From Flavobacteriales bacterium (GTDB lineage: Bacteria; Bacteroidota; Bacteroidia; Flavobacteriales_F; PHOS-HE28): DNA of 64,000 nt. The position numbers were made by a program, and so were the translations under genes. The first letter of the stretch is position 1; each line of letters begins with the position of its first letter. The notes under the pieces are model-generated. The model had not been told where the DNA came from and ran no database searches. It saw only the letters and a program-made list of their open reading frames with translations. Shown one piece after another: positions 8,048 to 18,000 of this stretch. The stretch is taken from positions 124,001-188,000 of the forward strand of contig JADJDP010000050.1 in assembly GCA_016702645.1 (NCBI GenBank). Direction: 5' to 3'.

Positions 8048-8449
8048 ATGACCCGCGACAGCAATCTGGAACTAGCCAACCTGCAGAAGGAGATCGGCAA
8101 CTACATCGGCCTTGGCAAGGACAACCTGGTCTTCAACTTCGATGCAAAGGGCAAGCACACCACCTTGCATGTGATCACACTGAACCCGAACCACAACCAG
8201 AGCTTCCTTTTCCACGCCACCACGGGCAGCGACAAGCTGGACGCGCTGCGGACGATGCTGGAGTACGTGAAGACCTACAAGGAGCGCACGAGCAGCTACA
8301 CCATCCAGTGGAGCGCGCGTGGTGACAGTGGATTGCAGACCTCGTACTTCCGCGCGAAGAACGTCTTGGAAGCCCTGGACAAGCTCTTTTACGATCGCGA
8401 CCCCAACAGCATCACCGTTTTCAGCGTGATCCTGAACCCGATCAGCTGA
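8048..8449 (+). CDS. Conserved-looking hypothetical protein, 133 aa
   Basis: A soluble 133-residue protein with no signal peptide or membrane segment. The alternation of charged helix (LELANLQKEIGNYIG) and hydrophobic strands (TLHVITLNPN, SFLFHATTG, SITVFSVILNPIS) suggests a compact alpha/beta fold. The start MTRDSNLELA at 8048 is taken because upstream in-frame residues overlap the CapD-type gene. I do not recognise a family. It stands between a sugar gene and the selenium operon and has its own candidate promoter, so context gives no function. Confidence 0.75.
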   Translation: MTRDSNLELANLQKEIGNYIGLGKDNLVFNFDAKGKHTTLHVITLNPNHNQSFLFHATTGSDKLDALRTMLEYVKTYKERTSSYTIQWSARGDSGLQTSYFRAKNVLEALDKLFYDRDPNSITVFSVILNPIS

Positions 8450-8454
8450 ACACC

Positions 8455-8501
8455 AGGAGCAGGGGCAGGCGCAGGATCCAATTACCCCTGCCCATGCTCC
8501 T
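8455..8501. repeat. Imperfect 15-bp hairpin between genes
   Basis: AGGAGCAGGGGCAGG (8455-8469) pairs, with one mismatch, with 8487-8501 around a 17-base loop. No T tract follows on either side, so it is not a classical terminator, though it lies directly after a stop codon and before the next promoter-like sequence. A short dispersed repeat is equally possible. Confidence 0.5.
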
Positions 8502-8515
8502 ACCTTGCTCCTAAC

Positions 8516-9544
8516 ATGGTCCGTTCGTCCGGCATAGAAGACTTCCTTGCGCAGGACGCGCCCATCATCGATGTGCGCTCGCCCGGAGAGTACGCGCACG
8601 GGCACATTCCCGGAGCGCATTCGCTGCCGCTCTTCAGCAATGAAGAACGCGCCGTGGTGGGTACGCTTTACAAACAACAGGGCCGCGACGCAGCGGTACT
8701 TGAAGGCCTGCGCATCGTTGGTCCGAAGCTGGCAGCAATTGTTGAGGACGCGCGTGCGCTGGCACCCGATGGCCGCATTCGTGTGCACTGCTGGCGCGGT
8801 GGGGAGCGCAGCGGAAGTGTTGCCTGGCTGCTGGACAAGGCGGGATTTGGCGAAGTGATCACCTTGCGCAAAGGGTACAAGGCGTTCCGGCAGCACGTGC
8901 TCGATTCGTTCGATGCTCCGTTCGCATTGAAGGTGCTCGGTGGCTACACTGGAACAGGTAAGACAGAAACGCTCCATCACTTGCGTACGCTGGGGGAGCA
9001 GGTGATCGACCTTGAAGCGATCGCACATCACAAGGGCTCATCGTTCGGGGCATTGGGTGAGAAGCCGCAACCGACCACCGAACATTTCGAGAACCTGCTT
9101 TGGGCGGAACTAAAGAAGCTCGATCGCACGACGGCGATCTGGGTTGAGGACGAGAGCTTGATGATCGGCCGGGCGAAGATCCCGCAGGTCTTCTTCGATC
9201 GCATGCGAGCGAGCACGCTCTTCTTCGCGGAGATGTCCATGGAAGAACGCGCTGATCGGTTGGTGTTGGACTATGGAAAGTTCCCGGTGGAACAGCTGGC
9301 CGAGTCGGTGAAACGGATCGAGAAACGACTGGGACCACAACATTGCAAGAATGCGTTGGCTGCGCTCAAGGAAGGTGACCTGCGCACCGTGGCGGTCATC
9401 ACGCTCACCTACTATGACAAGACTTATCGGCGTGGGATGGAACAACGTTCACCCGATCTGGTGCTGCGTGAACCGGCCTCTGCGAACGACCTTCGTGGCC
9501 TTGCTCAACGCTTGAAAGAACGTGCGCATGTCCGCAGCCACTGA
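8516..9544 (+). CDS. mnmH: tRNA 2-selenouridine synthase (MnmH/SelU)
   Basis: A 342-residue enzyme that replaces sulfur of 5-substituted 2-thiouridine at tRNA wobble positions with selenium from selenophosphate. The N-terminal rhodanese domain carries IIDVRSPGEYAHGHIPGA and the active-site loop HCWRGGERSGS (Cys near residue 93). The C-terminal half has a P-loop, GGYTGTGKT, near residue 142, and a KGSSFG segment typical of the family. The 3' end overlaps selD by 23 bases, so the two are almost certainly translated from one message. This pairing explains the source of selenophosphate. Confidence 0.95.
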   Translation: MVRSSGIEDFLAQDAPIIDVRSPGEYAHGHIPGAHSLPLFSNEERAVVGTLYKQQGRDAAVLEGLRIVGPKLAAIVEDARALAPDGRIRVHCWRGGERSGSVAWLLDKAGFGEVITLRKGYKAFRQHVLDSFDAPFALKVLGGYTGTGKTETLHHLRTLGEQVIDLEAIAHHKGSSFGALGEKPQPTTEHFENLLWAELKKLDRTTAIWVEDESLMIGRAKIPQVFFDRMRASTLFFAEMSMEERADRLVLDYGKFPVEQLAESVKRIEKRLGPQHCKNALAALKEGDLRTVAVITLTYYDKTYRRGMEQRSPDLVLREPASANDLRGLAQRLKERAHVRSH

Positions 9545-10577
9545 CTCCATCCGCCTCACCCAATACAGCCACGGCGCGGGCTGTGGGTGCAAGATCGCGC
9601 CCGCCGTGTTGGAGCAGGTGCTCAAGAGCGAGCTCGGCACTTTCCCCGATCCACGCTTACTGGTAGGCTATGGCTCGAAGGACGACGCTGCCGTGTTCGA
9701 CATTGGTAACGGACGCGCGCTCATCAGCACCACGGACTTCTTCAGCCCCATCGTGGACGACGCCTTCGACTTCGGGCGCATCGCCGCCACCAACGCGTTG
9801 AGCGATGTGTACGCCATGGGTGGAAAACCACTGCTTGCGGTTGCCATCCTCGGTTGGCCCGTTGAGAAGCTGCCGCCCGAGCTTGCAGCGCGGGTGCTCG
9901 AGGGCGGCCGCACCGCGTGCCACCAAGCGGGTATCGCGCTCGCTGGTGGACATAGCATCGATGCGCCAGAACCGTTCTTCGGCCTTGCCGTAACGGGCGA
10001 GGTGTCGGTGGAGAACATCAAACGCAACGACACCGCGCATACCGGGGATGTGCTGCTCCTCACGAAGCCATTGGGGATCGGAATTCTAAGCACCGCCATG
10101 AAGCGTGGTCTGATACAACCGGAGCATACGGGCATCGCCACGACGTGGATGTGCCGGAGCAACCGTGTTGGAACCGCTTTGGGCGAAGTGCCCGGTGTGC
10201 ATGCGCTTACCGACGTCACCGGCTTTGGCCTGCTGGGGCATTTGCTGGAAATGTGCGAAGGCAGTGACCTGAACGCCACGATCGAATTCGCCAACGTGCC
10301 AGTGATCCCCGAGAGCCGCACCTACCTGCAACAAGGTTGCTATGCTGATGGTGCGCTGCGGAATTGGAAGTCCTACGCAGCAAAGGTGAACGGTGCAAGC
10401 GCACTGGAGCGCATGATGATGCTGAGCGATCCGCAAACAAGCGGTGGACTGCTGGTCGCTGTCGATCCGGCCTCGCTCGATCAGGTGCAGGAGATCCTGG
10501 AAAAGGCGGCAGTTCCGTCCTCCATCATCGGTTCCCTGCATGCTCATGACGGAGGAGCTCGGGTGCAAGTGGATTGA
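9522..10577 (+). CDS. selD: Selenide, water dikinase (selenophosphate synthetase)
   Basis: A 351-residue enzyme that makes selenophosphate from selenide and ATP. The N-terminal signature YSHGAGCGCK holds the catalytic Cys and Lys; the key position is Cys, not selenocysteine. The ATP-binding segment VGYGSKDDAAVF, TTDFFSPIVDD and the AIM-like region NALSDVYAMGG and ALAGGHSIDAPEP follow, with DVTGFGLLGH in the C-terminal half. The start at 9522 overlaps mnmH by 23 bases; an ATG two codons later is possible. No selA, selB or selC is visible in this window, so tRNA selenation is the only selenium use supported here. Confidence 0.97.
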   Translation: MRMSAATDSIRLTQYSHGAGCGCKIAPAVLEQVLKSELGTFPDPRLLVGYGSKDDAAVFDIGNGRALISTTDFFSPIVDDAFDFGRIAATNALSDVYAMGGKPLLAVAILGWPVEKLPPELAARVLEGGRTACHQAGIALAGGHSIDAPEPFFGLAVTGEVSVENIKRNDTAHTGDVLLLTKPLGIGILSTAMKRGLIQPEHTGIATTWMCRSNRVGTALGEVPGVHALTDVTGFGLLGHLLEMCEGSDLNATIEFANVPVIPESRTYLQQGCYADGALRNWKSYAAKVNGASALERMMMLSDPQTSGGLLVAVDPASLDQVQEILEKAAVPSSIIGSLHAHDGGARVQVD

Positions 10578-10612
10578 TCGACGAACGCAGCGTACCTGCG
10601 ATCTCGCCCCCC

Positions 10613-10620
10613 TAGATTTG
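10613..10620 (+). promoter_or_regulatory. Candidate -7 box TAGATTTG
   Basis: An exact TAnnTTTG match 41 bases upstream of the AT-hook gene start and 36 bases past the selD stop. It suggests that the AT-hook and sorbosone dehydrogenase-like genes form a separate transcript from mnmH-selD. No clear -33 element is seen. Confidence 0.4.
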
Positions 10621-10660
10621 TCTCGCTCCGTATTTCAACATCCAACCCAATTCCGCTGAC

Positions 10661-11224
10661 ATGGCCGGGGAACGCATGCGCAAGAGCGACGTGGACCAAT
10701 TGCTGACGATCTATTTCAGCGAGCGGCGACGATTGATCTTCCAACTCGCTCGGGTTCGCGATGCGATCGCCGAACTCAAGCGCCGCAAGGTCCTGAAGGA
10801 GGTGGGTGGGGAAAGCTCGCTGGTCAAGCGCGGCCCAGGGCGTCCTCGGAAGATCGACGGTGCAGCTCCCGAGCGTCGTGGACGTAAAACCGGCGGAAAA
10901 CGTAAGCGCACCACCAAGAACGGCGGTTATCGCCTGAACCCTTGGGACCTCATGGTGAAGGAGGTGATCGAACGTTCCGGTTTCATGGTACGGGAAGATC
11001 TCTACGCGATCGCCTTGGAGTGGGCAAAGCGCAACGATCCCAAGCGCAAGGCCGCTTCAGTGGACCTGAAATTGACGCAGACCCTGCAGAAGTTGTCGGG
11101 CAAACGTGGCGTGCTCGGTACCTACCGCAGTGGAACACGTCGCGGCTATCACTACGGGTTGAAAGATTGGTTCTTCAAGTCCACCGGCAAGGTGCGTCCT
11201 GCTTACCTCGATCAACTCAAGTAG
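10661..11224 (+). CDS. AT-hook-type basic protein, putative DNA-binding
   Basis: A strongly basic 187-residue protein. Residues ~1-45 form a charged helix (DVDQLLTIYFSERRRLIFQL). Residues ~56-90 hold a classic AT-hook core, KRGPGRPRKI, and a second basic RRGRKTGGKRKR patch, so minor-groove DNA binding is likely. The C-terminal ~90 residues (NPWDLMVKEVIERSGFMV through KRGVLGTYRSGT) look like a small winged-helix or nucleoid-type domain, though I cannot name the family. The next gene begins 4 bases after its stop, suggesting coupled translation with a secreted dehydrogenase-like protein, an unexpected pairing. Confidence 0.8.
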   Translation: MAGERMRKSDVDQLLTIYFSERRRLIFQLARVRDAIAELKRRKVLKEVGGESSLVKRGPGRPRKIDGAAPERRGRKTGGKRKRTTKNGGYRLNPWDLMVKEVIERSGFMVREDLYAIALEWAKRNDPKRKAASVDLKLTQTLQKLSGKRGVLGTYRSGTRRGYHYGLKDWFFKSTGKVRPAYLDQLK

Positions 11225-11228
11225 GCGA

Positions 11229-12371
11229 ATGGTGCGCACCTCTTCCATTTTGCTGGCAGGGGCGTTCGCCTGCATGCTCTTGGGCGGATCGGTGTGCATG
11301 CCGTCCATACGTGGTGGCGATCCCGAACTTGCGGATATCGTCCTACCACCGGGATTCACCATCAGTGTCTATGCCGAGGGCCTTCCGAGCGCACGTGCAA
11401 TGTGCTGGGGCGCGGAGGGAACGCTCTTCATCGGGAGCCTTGATGCGGGTGCCGTGTATGCCGTGCGCGATACCAACAGCGATGGCAAGGCGGATGAGCG
11501 ATACACCATTGCCACCGGGTTGCAGATGCCCGTCGGCGTGGCGTTCAAGGAAGGCTCGCTCTACGTGAGCGCGGTGGACCGCATCCTTCGTTTCGATGGT
11601 ATCGAAAACCGGCTGACGATCCCACCCACACCGGTGATCGTGACCGAGTCATATCCGGACGATACGCACCACGGCTGGAAGTTCATTGCCTTCGGTCCCG
11701 ATGGAAAACTCTACGTGCCGGTGGGCGCACCCTGCAACATCTGCCTGAGCGAGGACAGCATTTACGCGAGCATCACGAAAATGAACGATGATGGCAGCGG
11801 ACGCGAGATCATCGCCAACGGTGTGCGGAACACGGTCGGATTCGATTGGCACCCGGAGACCAAGGAACTGTGGTTCACTGAGAACGGGCGTGATTGGTTG
11901 GGCGACGATAGCCCTGATTGTGAGCTGAACCATTTACAGCGTGAGGGTGACCACTTCGGCTATCCCTTCTGCCACGCTGGCACCGTTGCGGACCCGGAGT
12001 TCGGCGACCAACGGCCTTGCAACCAATTCGTCCCCCCTGCCGCGAAATTGGGACCGCATGTAGCGCCTTTGGGCATGCGTTTCTACACCGGCACGCAGTT
12101 CCCGAGCAAATACCGCAACGCCATTTTCATTGCTGAACATGGCAGTTGGAACCGCAGCAAGCCCATCGGCTACCGTGTGGTGGTGGCATTTCCGCAAGCG
12201 GACGGCAGCGCGACCATCGAGGTTTTCGCCGAAGGCTGGCTCCAAGGCACACGTGCATCGGGCAGGCCGGTGGACGTGCTGGTTGCACCGGACGGTTCAT
12301 TGCTCGTGAGCGACGACGCCATGGACATGATCTATCGCATCAGCTATTCAGGCAAGGGCGCGAACGAGTAG
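11229..12371 (+). CDS. Secreted glucose/sorbosone dehydrogenase-like beta-propeller
   Basis: A 380-residue exported protein of the PQQ-type sugar/L-sorbosone dehydrogenase superfamily. A signal sequence (SSILLAGAFACMLLGGSVC) is followed by LPPGFTISVYAEGLPSAR, the family entry motif. Propeller blades carry HHGWKFIAFGPDGKLYVPVG, NGVRNTVGFDWHPET and LWFTENGRDWLGDDSPDCE, where the Glu-Asn-Gly-Arg segment normally binds Ca2+ and PQQ. FIAEHGSWNRS and VLVAPDGSLLVSDD complete the fold. The leader lacks a clear SPII lipobox position, so soluble periplasmic location is assumed. The substrate is unknown. It starts 4 bases after the AT-hook gene. Confidence 0.88.
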   Translation: MVRTSSILLAGAFACMLLGGSVCMPSIRGGDPELADIVLPPGFTISVYAEGLPSARAMCWGAEGTLFIGSLDAGAVYAVRDTNSDGKADERYTIATGLQMPVGVAFKEGSLYVSAVDRILRFDGIENRLTIPPTPVIVTESYPDDTHHGWKFIAFGPDGKLYVPVGAPCNICLSEDSIYASITKMNDDGSGREIIANGVRNTVGFDWHPETKELWFTENGRDWLGDDSPDCELNHLQREGDHFGYPFCHAGTVADPEFGDQRPCNQFVPPAAKLGPHVAPLGMRFYTGTQFPSKYRNAIFIAEHGSWNRSKPIGYRVVVAFPQADGSATIEVFAEGWLQGTRASGRPVDVLVAPDGSLLVSDDAMDMIYRISYSGKGANE

Positions 12372-12444
12372 TACACAGGTGCGCTGTTGAAAGACAGGCC
12401 CATCCTTTGATGCGGTCCCGATCGCACCAACGGACCTTTGTTCC

Positions 12445-12939
12445 ATGAAGAAGAAGTTGCTGTTCGTAGCGCTTGTCGCTTTGGCCTTCACGACCAAAGG
12501 ACAGGGATCGGGTTTCGGCGCAGGGATCATGCTCGGAAGCCCCACGGGCCTCAGTGCCAAGTACTGGATCAGCGGTGACCGCGCCATCGATGGCGGCCTC
12601 GCTTGGGGTGTTTGGCGTGGCAGCTACATACACCTGCACGCGGATTACCTCTTCCACAACATGGAACTCCTCAAGGTGGCAAAGGGCAAACTACCCCTGT
12701 ACTATGGCCCCGGCCTCCGCATGCGTTCCTGGTCCGGTGGTCGCTATTGGCATAAGGGGGAGTGGCGTGACTATGACGGTAGTTATGTGGACCTGGGTGT
12801 TCGCTTCCCGGTCGGTCTGGCGTATCTCTTCGATGGCGCTCCCGTGGATGTTTTCGTTGAACTGGTGCCCACATTGGACCTCATCCCGGCCACCTCCTTC
12901 GATCTGGATGCGGCGATCGGCGCGCGCTATTGGTTCTGA
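12445..12939 (+). CDS. Small outer-membrane beta-barrel-like protein
   Basis: A 164-residue protein with signal peptide MKKKLLFVALVALAFTTKGQ, then alternating amphipathic strands: GFGAGIMLGSPTGLSAKYWI, IDGGLAWGVW, YIHLHADYLFH, LPLYYGPGLRMRSW, YVDLGVRFPVGLAYLF and VDVFVELVPTLDL. It ends DAAIGARYWF, with the terminal aromatic expected of outer-membrane barrels. A small 8-strand barrel is inferred. No enzymatic motif is seen. Its last 13 bases overlap the true 3' end of the convergent PAP2 gene. Confidence 0.8.
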   Translation: MKKKLLFVALVALAFTTKGQGSGFGAGIMLGSPTGLSAKYWISGDRAIDGGLAWGVWRGSYIHLHADYLFHNMELLKVAKGKLPLYYGPGLRMRSWSGGRYWHKGEWRDYDGSYVDLGVRFPVGLAYLFDGAPVDVFVELVPTLDLIPATSFDLDAAIGARYWF

Positions 12940-13585
12940 CGGCGCAGCAGGTTGCGCGTCAGCCATCGTTTTTTTGCGAACGGGCTGACGTATAGCCAGT
13001 GATGCACTGCTATCCCGGAAAACGTACCCAGCGCGGAACCGGCCAATGCATCCTGAGGGAGTGCTGCGACAGGTACACCCGGGAGAAAGCCAGAACAGTT
13101 GCGATAAGTGCGAAGGGCACCGCGAGCCTTCGGTGGCCAACAACGACCGCCAATGCAATGCACATGCTGAAGGCAGCGGTGCTGTGCCCGCTGGGAAAAC
13201 TGAAGTGCTGATACTGGTCGATGCCCTCCACCCAGTCCATACTTCCCAATGCTTCACGGAACTTCGATGGGCGGTCCATATCCGCGAAGACGCCATGCTT
13301 CAACGACTGAACAACGATGGCACTGAGGCCGCTGCTGAGCCCGAGCATGAGGAACGAGCGCAGGTCCTTGAGCAGCAGCAACAGCAATGCGAGCACGGTG
13401 GGTACCCATCCATCGGCCACGTGTGTGAAATGTCGGAAGAAGGCATCCGCCCACGGCGTGTGGTACGAATTGATGCTTGCATGCAGCGCTAGTTTGTCCG
13501 TTGCAAGCAGCAGGATCAATAGTGGTACTGCCAGCACCAACCAGGTTCCCGTGAACCAACGCACGATCGATCGTGTATCCGCCAT
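12927..13585 (-). CDS. PAP2-family membrane phosphatase, frameshifted near its 3' end
   Basis: A PAP2/lipid phosphatase with several membrane helices (TWLVLAVPLLILLLATDKL, VPTVLALLLLLLKDL). All three catalytic motifs are seen: KHGVFADMDRPSKF, FPSGHSTAAF and SRVYLSQHS. The plain frame runs 13585 to 13010 and ends after a few unlikely residues. Another frame continues at once with DALAGSALGTFSGIAVHHWLY and a basic tail, ending at 12927. One missing base at about 13054-13056 would join them, giving roughly 219 residues. The catalytic His lies before the break. The full gene overlaps the convergent barrel gene by 13 bases. Confidence 0.85.
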
Positions 13586-13635
13586 ATGGCGAAGCTAGGC
13601 GGTGCGATGGACGTTGAACTAAGTTCGTACGACCC

Positions 13636-14793
13636 ATGCGCTTCCTCCTCCCCCTTTCCACATACCTGTCAACCCTCTTGCCGGTCCTGGTGCCCGCACA
13701 AAGTTTCGTGAACACTTTTGGTGGACCGCTCGCACAGGATGGAGTTGGTGTGGTCCAAACCATGAGCGGTTTCGCCGTCGGCGTGCGCGATATCTCCGAA
13801 GGCCCTTCGCGGCATTTCGCGCAGCTCCTGCTGACCAGCAATGGCGGATCGATCCAGTCATGGGATGCGATCGATGAGCTTTCCGGTAGTGTCTTCCCCC
13901 AAGCGATCGCCAATGCAGCCGAAGATGCTGTGTTCCTTGCCGGTAGTTCCATTGCACCGGGTGCCGAGACGCACGATGCCTTTGTGTTGAAGCGCAACGC
14001 GAACGGCACCATTGCATGGATCACGCAGCCCGATATCCCTGGTGATGAGCAGTATTTCGCGTTGGTGCCATTGCCGGACGGCGGGGCAGTTGCCTGTGGT
14101 GTTCGAGCAGTGGGCTCCGGGCATGATGCGTGGGTCGGTCGTTTTGCGGCCGATGGAACCGTACTGTGGAACACGGCTGTTGGTTTGGCCGGGGATGAAG
14201 AGGCCTATGCTTTGTTGATCAACGGGAACGACATCCTACTTGCCGGAAAGCAATCGGGCTTCAGCGGCACCTCCGACGCGTGGTTGGCACGCATGGACCT
14301 CGATGGCAACGAGCTGTGGACCGCCTCATGGGGGGGCGACAAGAACGAGATAGGTCGTGGAGTTGTAGAACTGGGTGGGAACAGTTTCCTGATGGCCGGT
14401 ACCACCAACACCTTTGGGATGCTCGACACCACCGAGAACCGGATCAAGGACAACGTCTACCTCGTTGCATTCGATCTCAACGGGGATACGTTATGGACGC
14501 GTGCGGTGGGCGATACGCTCTTCGATCACCGGGCATTGTGCATGGATGTGGCACCGAACGGTGATATCCTCCTCGGCGGTGAGCGCGGAGAGGTCCCGGG
14601 TGAAAGCGACGCCCTCGTTTACCGCTTGGCAGCGAATGGCGATCCGATCTGGGAGCGAGCTTGGCACATGGGCAAGGAAGACAGGCTGATCGACCTACTG
14701 GCGCTTCCGGATGGCTTCATCAGCACCGGGTGGTCCTTCACGGAGTTGGCGCGACAAGTACTGTTGATCCGACGGGATCCCGACGGCAACTGA
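13636..14793 (+). CDS. Secreted WD/propeller-like repeat protein
   Basis: A 385-residue secreted protein with signal peptide LLPLSTYLSTLLPVLVPAQS. The body consists of roughly 50-residue repeats with a common pattern: DAWVGRFAADGTVLWNTAVG, DAWLARMDLDGNELWTASWG, NVYLVAFDLNGDTLWTRAVG and DALVYRLAANGDPIWERAW. Each is followed by a hydrophobic strand pair (ILLAGK, ILLGGE). This is a beta-propeller of the kind seen in surface and secreted proteins of Bacteroidota. No C-terminal sorting domain is visible, so its route and target are unknown. A -7-like TAAGTTCG lies about 15 bases upstream. Confidence 0.82.
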   Translation: MRFLLPLSTYLSTLLPVLVPAQSFVNTFGGPLAQDGVGVVQTMSGFAVGVRDISEGPSRHFAQLLLTSNGGSIQSWDAIDELSGSVFPQAIANAAEDAVFLAGSSIAPGAETHDAFVLKRNANGTIAWITQPDIPGDEQYFALVPLPDGGAVACGVRAVGSGHDAWVGRFAADGTVLWNTAVGLAGDEEAYALLINGNDILLAGKQSGFSGTSDAWLARMDLDGNELWTASWGGDKNEIGRGVVELGGNSFLMAGTTNTFGMLDTTENRIKDNVYLVAFDLNGDTLWTRAVGDTLFDHRALCMDVAPNGDILLGGERGEVPGESDALVYRLAANGDPIWERAWHMGKEDRLIDLLALPDGFISTGWSFTELARQVLLIRRDPDGN

Positions 14794-14898
14794 CCCTTGA
14801 ACGATCGATCGTTGATGGATACTGGTGTGAATACCACGATCGAGGTATTGTGGACAAGGTGTGGTGAAAGGGAGTTTTGGTGCATCATTCACCGCACC

Positions 14899-15057
14899 AT
14901 GACCACCGGCAAGCGTTTCTCGGATCGCACGAAGGACCACAGTGAACAACGCGTCATCGATGCGCGCACCCGTGCGGTGCTCAACGCGGTGGCGAGCCTG
15001 CCAAGAGGCAAGGCATTGGACGGCTACCTGCGTGCCACGCGATCGCCCCCCCGCTGA
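14899..15057 (+). CDS. Possible small basic protein, 52 aa
   Basis: A short frame, MTTGKRFSDRTKDHSEQRVI through a basic tail, between the propeller protein and the convergent dehydrogenase-PKD gene. The central part (DARTRAVLNAVASLPRGKAL) could form one helix. There is no recognised family and the upstream in-frame extension to 14797 looks non-coding. It is listed only because the codon pattern resembles its neighbours and the 264-base gap holds nothing else. Confidence 0.3.
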   Translation: MTTGKRFSDRTKDHSEQRVIDARTRAVLNAVASLPRGKALDGYLRATRSPPR

Positions 15058-18000
15058 TCAAGGCAGTTGCTGGGCGCGTGTGCTGGTAGGTACCGTGCCA
15101 CCCACGTTCTGAAGGATCGGGTCACGATCGTTGTTGACCCCAACGTATCGTACGACACCGTCCAGGTTCACATCGCTCATCACATAACCCGTACTGGTGT
15201 TCGTTGGCACCGTTCCCCCGATCTGGGTGAGGATGGGGTCGCGATCATTGCTCTGCCCTGTATAGCGCAGCAACCCATCGCGCACCACGTTCCCACTCCA
15301 GAGCGCACGACGACCGTTCGGAAGGATCGCACACGCCTCAGTACCGTAGGTGCTCACGTTCGTTGTGAAGTCCAGGCTCACTTGGTTCGCGCCCAATCCT
15401 ACGTAGTTCAGGGTCATGGCCCCGAAGTGGTTGCGGTGGCGCACGGCCACGTAGTAATTGTCAGCCGCCACGTTGAAGAGAAGGCGCGGGTAGCCATCAG
15501 TACCCACCACGTCACCATCCCGTTCCAGCAAGGCACTTCGAGTGGCCACGATCGTTGCGGGATTGTTCTTGTTGCGCAGTTCCACAAGGACCCAGTCCAC
15601 CACCGCATTGCTGCCAGTAACGGCCAAACGTGCGGCGCTCACGGTCTCACCTCCGCCGCCACCCGCGTGGGTGAATCCAAGTCCGGTGAAGGGCTCCGTC
15701 GTCGGGATCAAGCCTGCCGTACGCAGGTCATCGCGCATCAAGTTCACATTGCTGTCCCATGGCCCCTGCAAATACGTGCGCACCTTGACGCTTGGGCTGC
15801 AATCCTGCCAGCGTGCCAACGCACTTCCCGGGATCACGGTGCGTGTACTGTTCGAGGGTGTCTGCCACCTTAGTGCGAAGTGGTCGCTACCGCTCCCCTC
15901 CTTGTGCAGGAGTTCCACGTAGTAATAAACACCAGCCTGCAAAGTGATGGTAGCGCTCGTCTGCGATGCGTACAGGGTGTATTGGGTTGCGCCCGTGGCG
16001 CCCGGCGCGCTACAAAGTATCTGCTTGAAAGCCGGATCGGCATTGGGGCTCAGGTATGCTACCGAAGCATCGTCACTGGTAATGGTGAAAACGTAGTTCC
16101 CCGATTGCGGTGCGATGATGTACCCGCGTACGCGTGTACCGTAGTTGCTCCCGTCGTTCGTAGGTCCTTGGAACGATGTAAGGTAGCTGGTACCGCTGGG
16201 ATTGTTGGGGTAATTCGCGCTGCTGGTAAGCGCACTTACTGCATTTCCAGAGATGCCGTTCCAGTACTGGCGTGTCAAGCTTCCAAGTGCGCCCACGCAT
16301 TGAGGTGGAGCATAGGTGAGCACGCTGATGGTCTTGGTGGCTTGACCGATCAACCCGTCGTTGTCCGTTACGGTGAGCGTGACCGTGTGATCACCGGTTT
16401 CACTGAAGACCTTGCTCGGCATGGCGCTCGTGCTGGAGGTGCCATCACCGAAATCCCAGTGGTATCCAACGATCGTGCCCGTATCGTAGGAGTCCGAGCC
16501 GTCAAGTACCACCAACAAAGGACCTGGACCGAAGGTGACGCTCGCGTCGATGATCGCCGTCGGGAGCGATCGCATGACACCGCGGATCCAGCCTGCGCTG
16601 CACAGTGGTGCTAAGCCCACCCGCATCCGTTACGGTGAGCGTAATGATGTAATAGAAGGTCTCGATGTTGCAACCGACACCACTGATCACGGTGCTGGTG
16701 CTCACGTTGTTATCGATGGTTTCGGGGTGAATGTGCGTATTGTGGTGGAAGGTGGTCTGCCACGCATACGTGAGTTGTGCCGGGCCATGCTCCGGATCGG
16801 TAACGGCAGCCTGCAGCAGATAGGTCGTATCCACTCCGACCGGATAAAAGTCATCAGCCGGAATACTGGTGATGTTCACGTTCGGCGGTGTGTTGTTGAG
16901 GGAGACCATCATGGTCTTCACCGCGGTCTGACCGACGTTGTCCGTAACGGTGAGCGTAATGGTATAGGTCGTGACCACACCCGCCGGTGCCGTGAACAAA
17001 TGGGTGGGGTTGGTGGCAGTGCTCACCGGGCTTCCATCACCGAAGTTCCAGCTGCGTGTGATGGCCCCGTTCTCCGGATCGCTGCTGCCAGCGCTGTTGA
17101 AGGTCACGGATAGCGGGCCGGGACCGTAGGTCGCACTTTGCGTGGCAACGGCCACAGGCGGCTGGTTAACGGAAAGCGTGTAACAGATCCGGCGCAGTTC
17201 GCTCGTATTGTACTTGATGTACCACACGCAGCCGTCGGGTCCGCCACCGAGCCAAGTGAGGGAACCCAAGCCCGAAGCGAAGTTGTGTACGCTCACCGGC
17301 TGGTCGTTCGCATCGAACTTGAAGCGGCGAATGAAGCCACCGACATAGTCACCATGGTACGAGCAGTCCTGATAGCCAGCTGGCATGTTCGTCCCGGCCA
17401 ACCAGGCACCTGCCAAGGCTGCGTTACCACCGAACCTTGGGCCAGGTACTGGGGAATTGACAGCATCCAGATCGTAGGTCACCGCCGTGTTGCCACTGAA
17501 GCCTGCCACGCGCGACCGGTTGCCATGTTCCCAATCGGTAGCTGGTCGCGCATGGTAGTGCTTGGGAATGCTGTTCGGGACCTGCACACCGGCGTTGCAT
17601 GGGTTCGGATGGCCGTTGAGGTGGATCGGTGTGTCCTGCTTCAGCAGGTCGATGAAGCGGAAATACTGTTGGGTGCAACTGACGCCATCATAAAGCGGAT
17701 TGGGCGCATCCAAATTCTGGGTCTGTTGAACGCTGTAGCTCGGCTGCGCCTCCATTCCTTCAAAAATGGGCCAGCCGAAGTTCATCCCACCCTCATAGCA
17801 CACGTTCAATTCCTCCCACTGGTTGTAGCCCACATCGCCAATGAAGAGCGTACCGGGATCCGCATCGGCTGGGTTGGTGCTGCCGGATCCCGGTTTAATG
17901 GTCGCTCTGAACGGGTTGCGCAATCCGAGGCCCCCCACACGGCTCCGGGGAGCGCGCGGTGCCGTCGGGTCGTACCACGGGTTGCTGGGAACCCCGTCAC

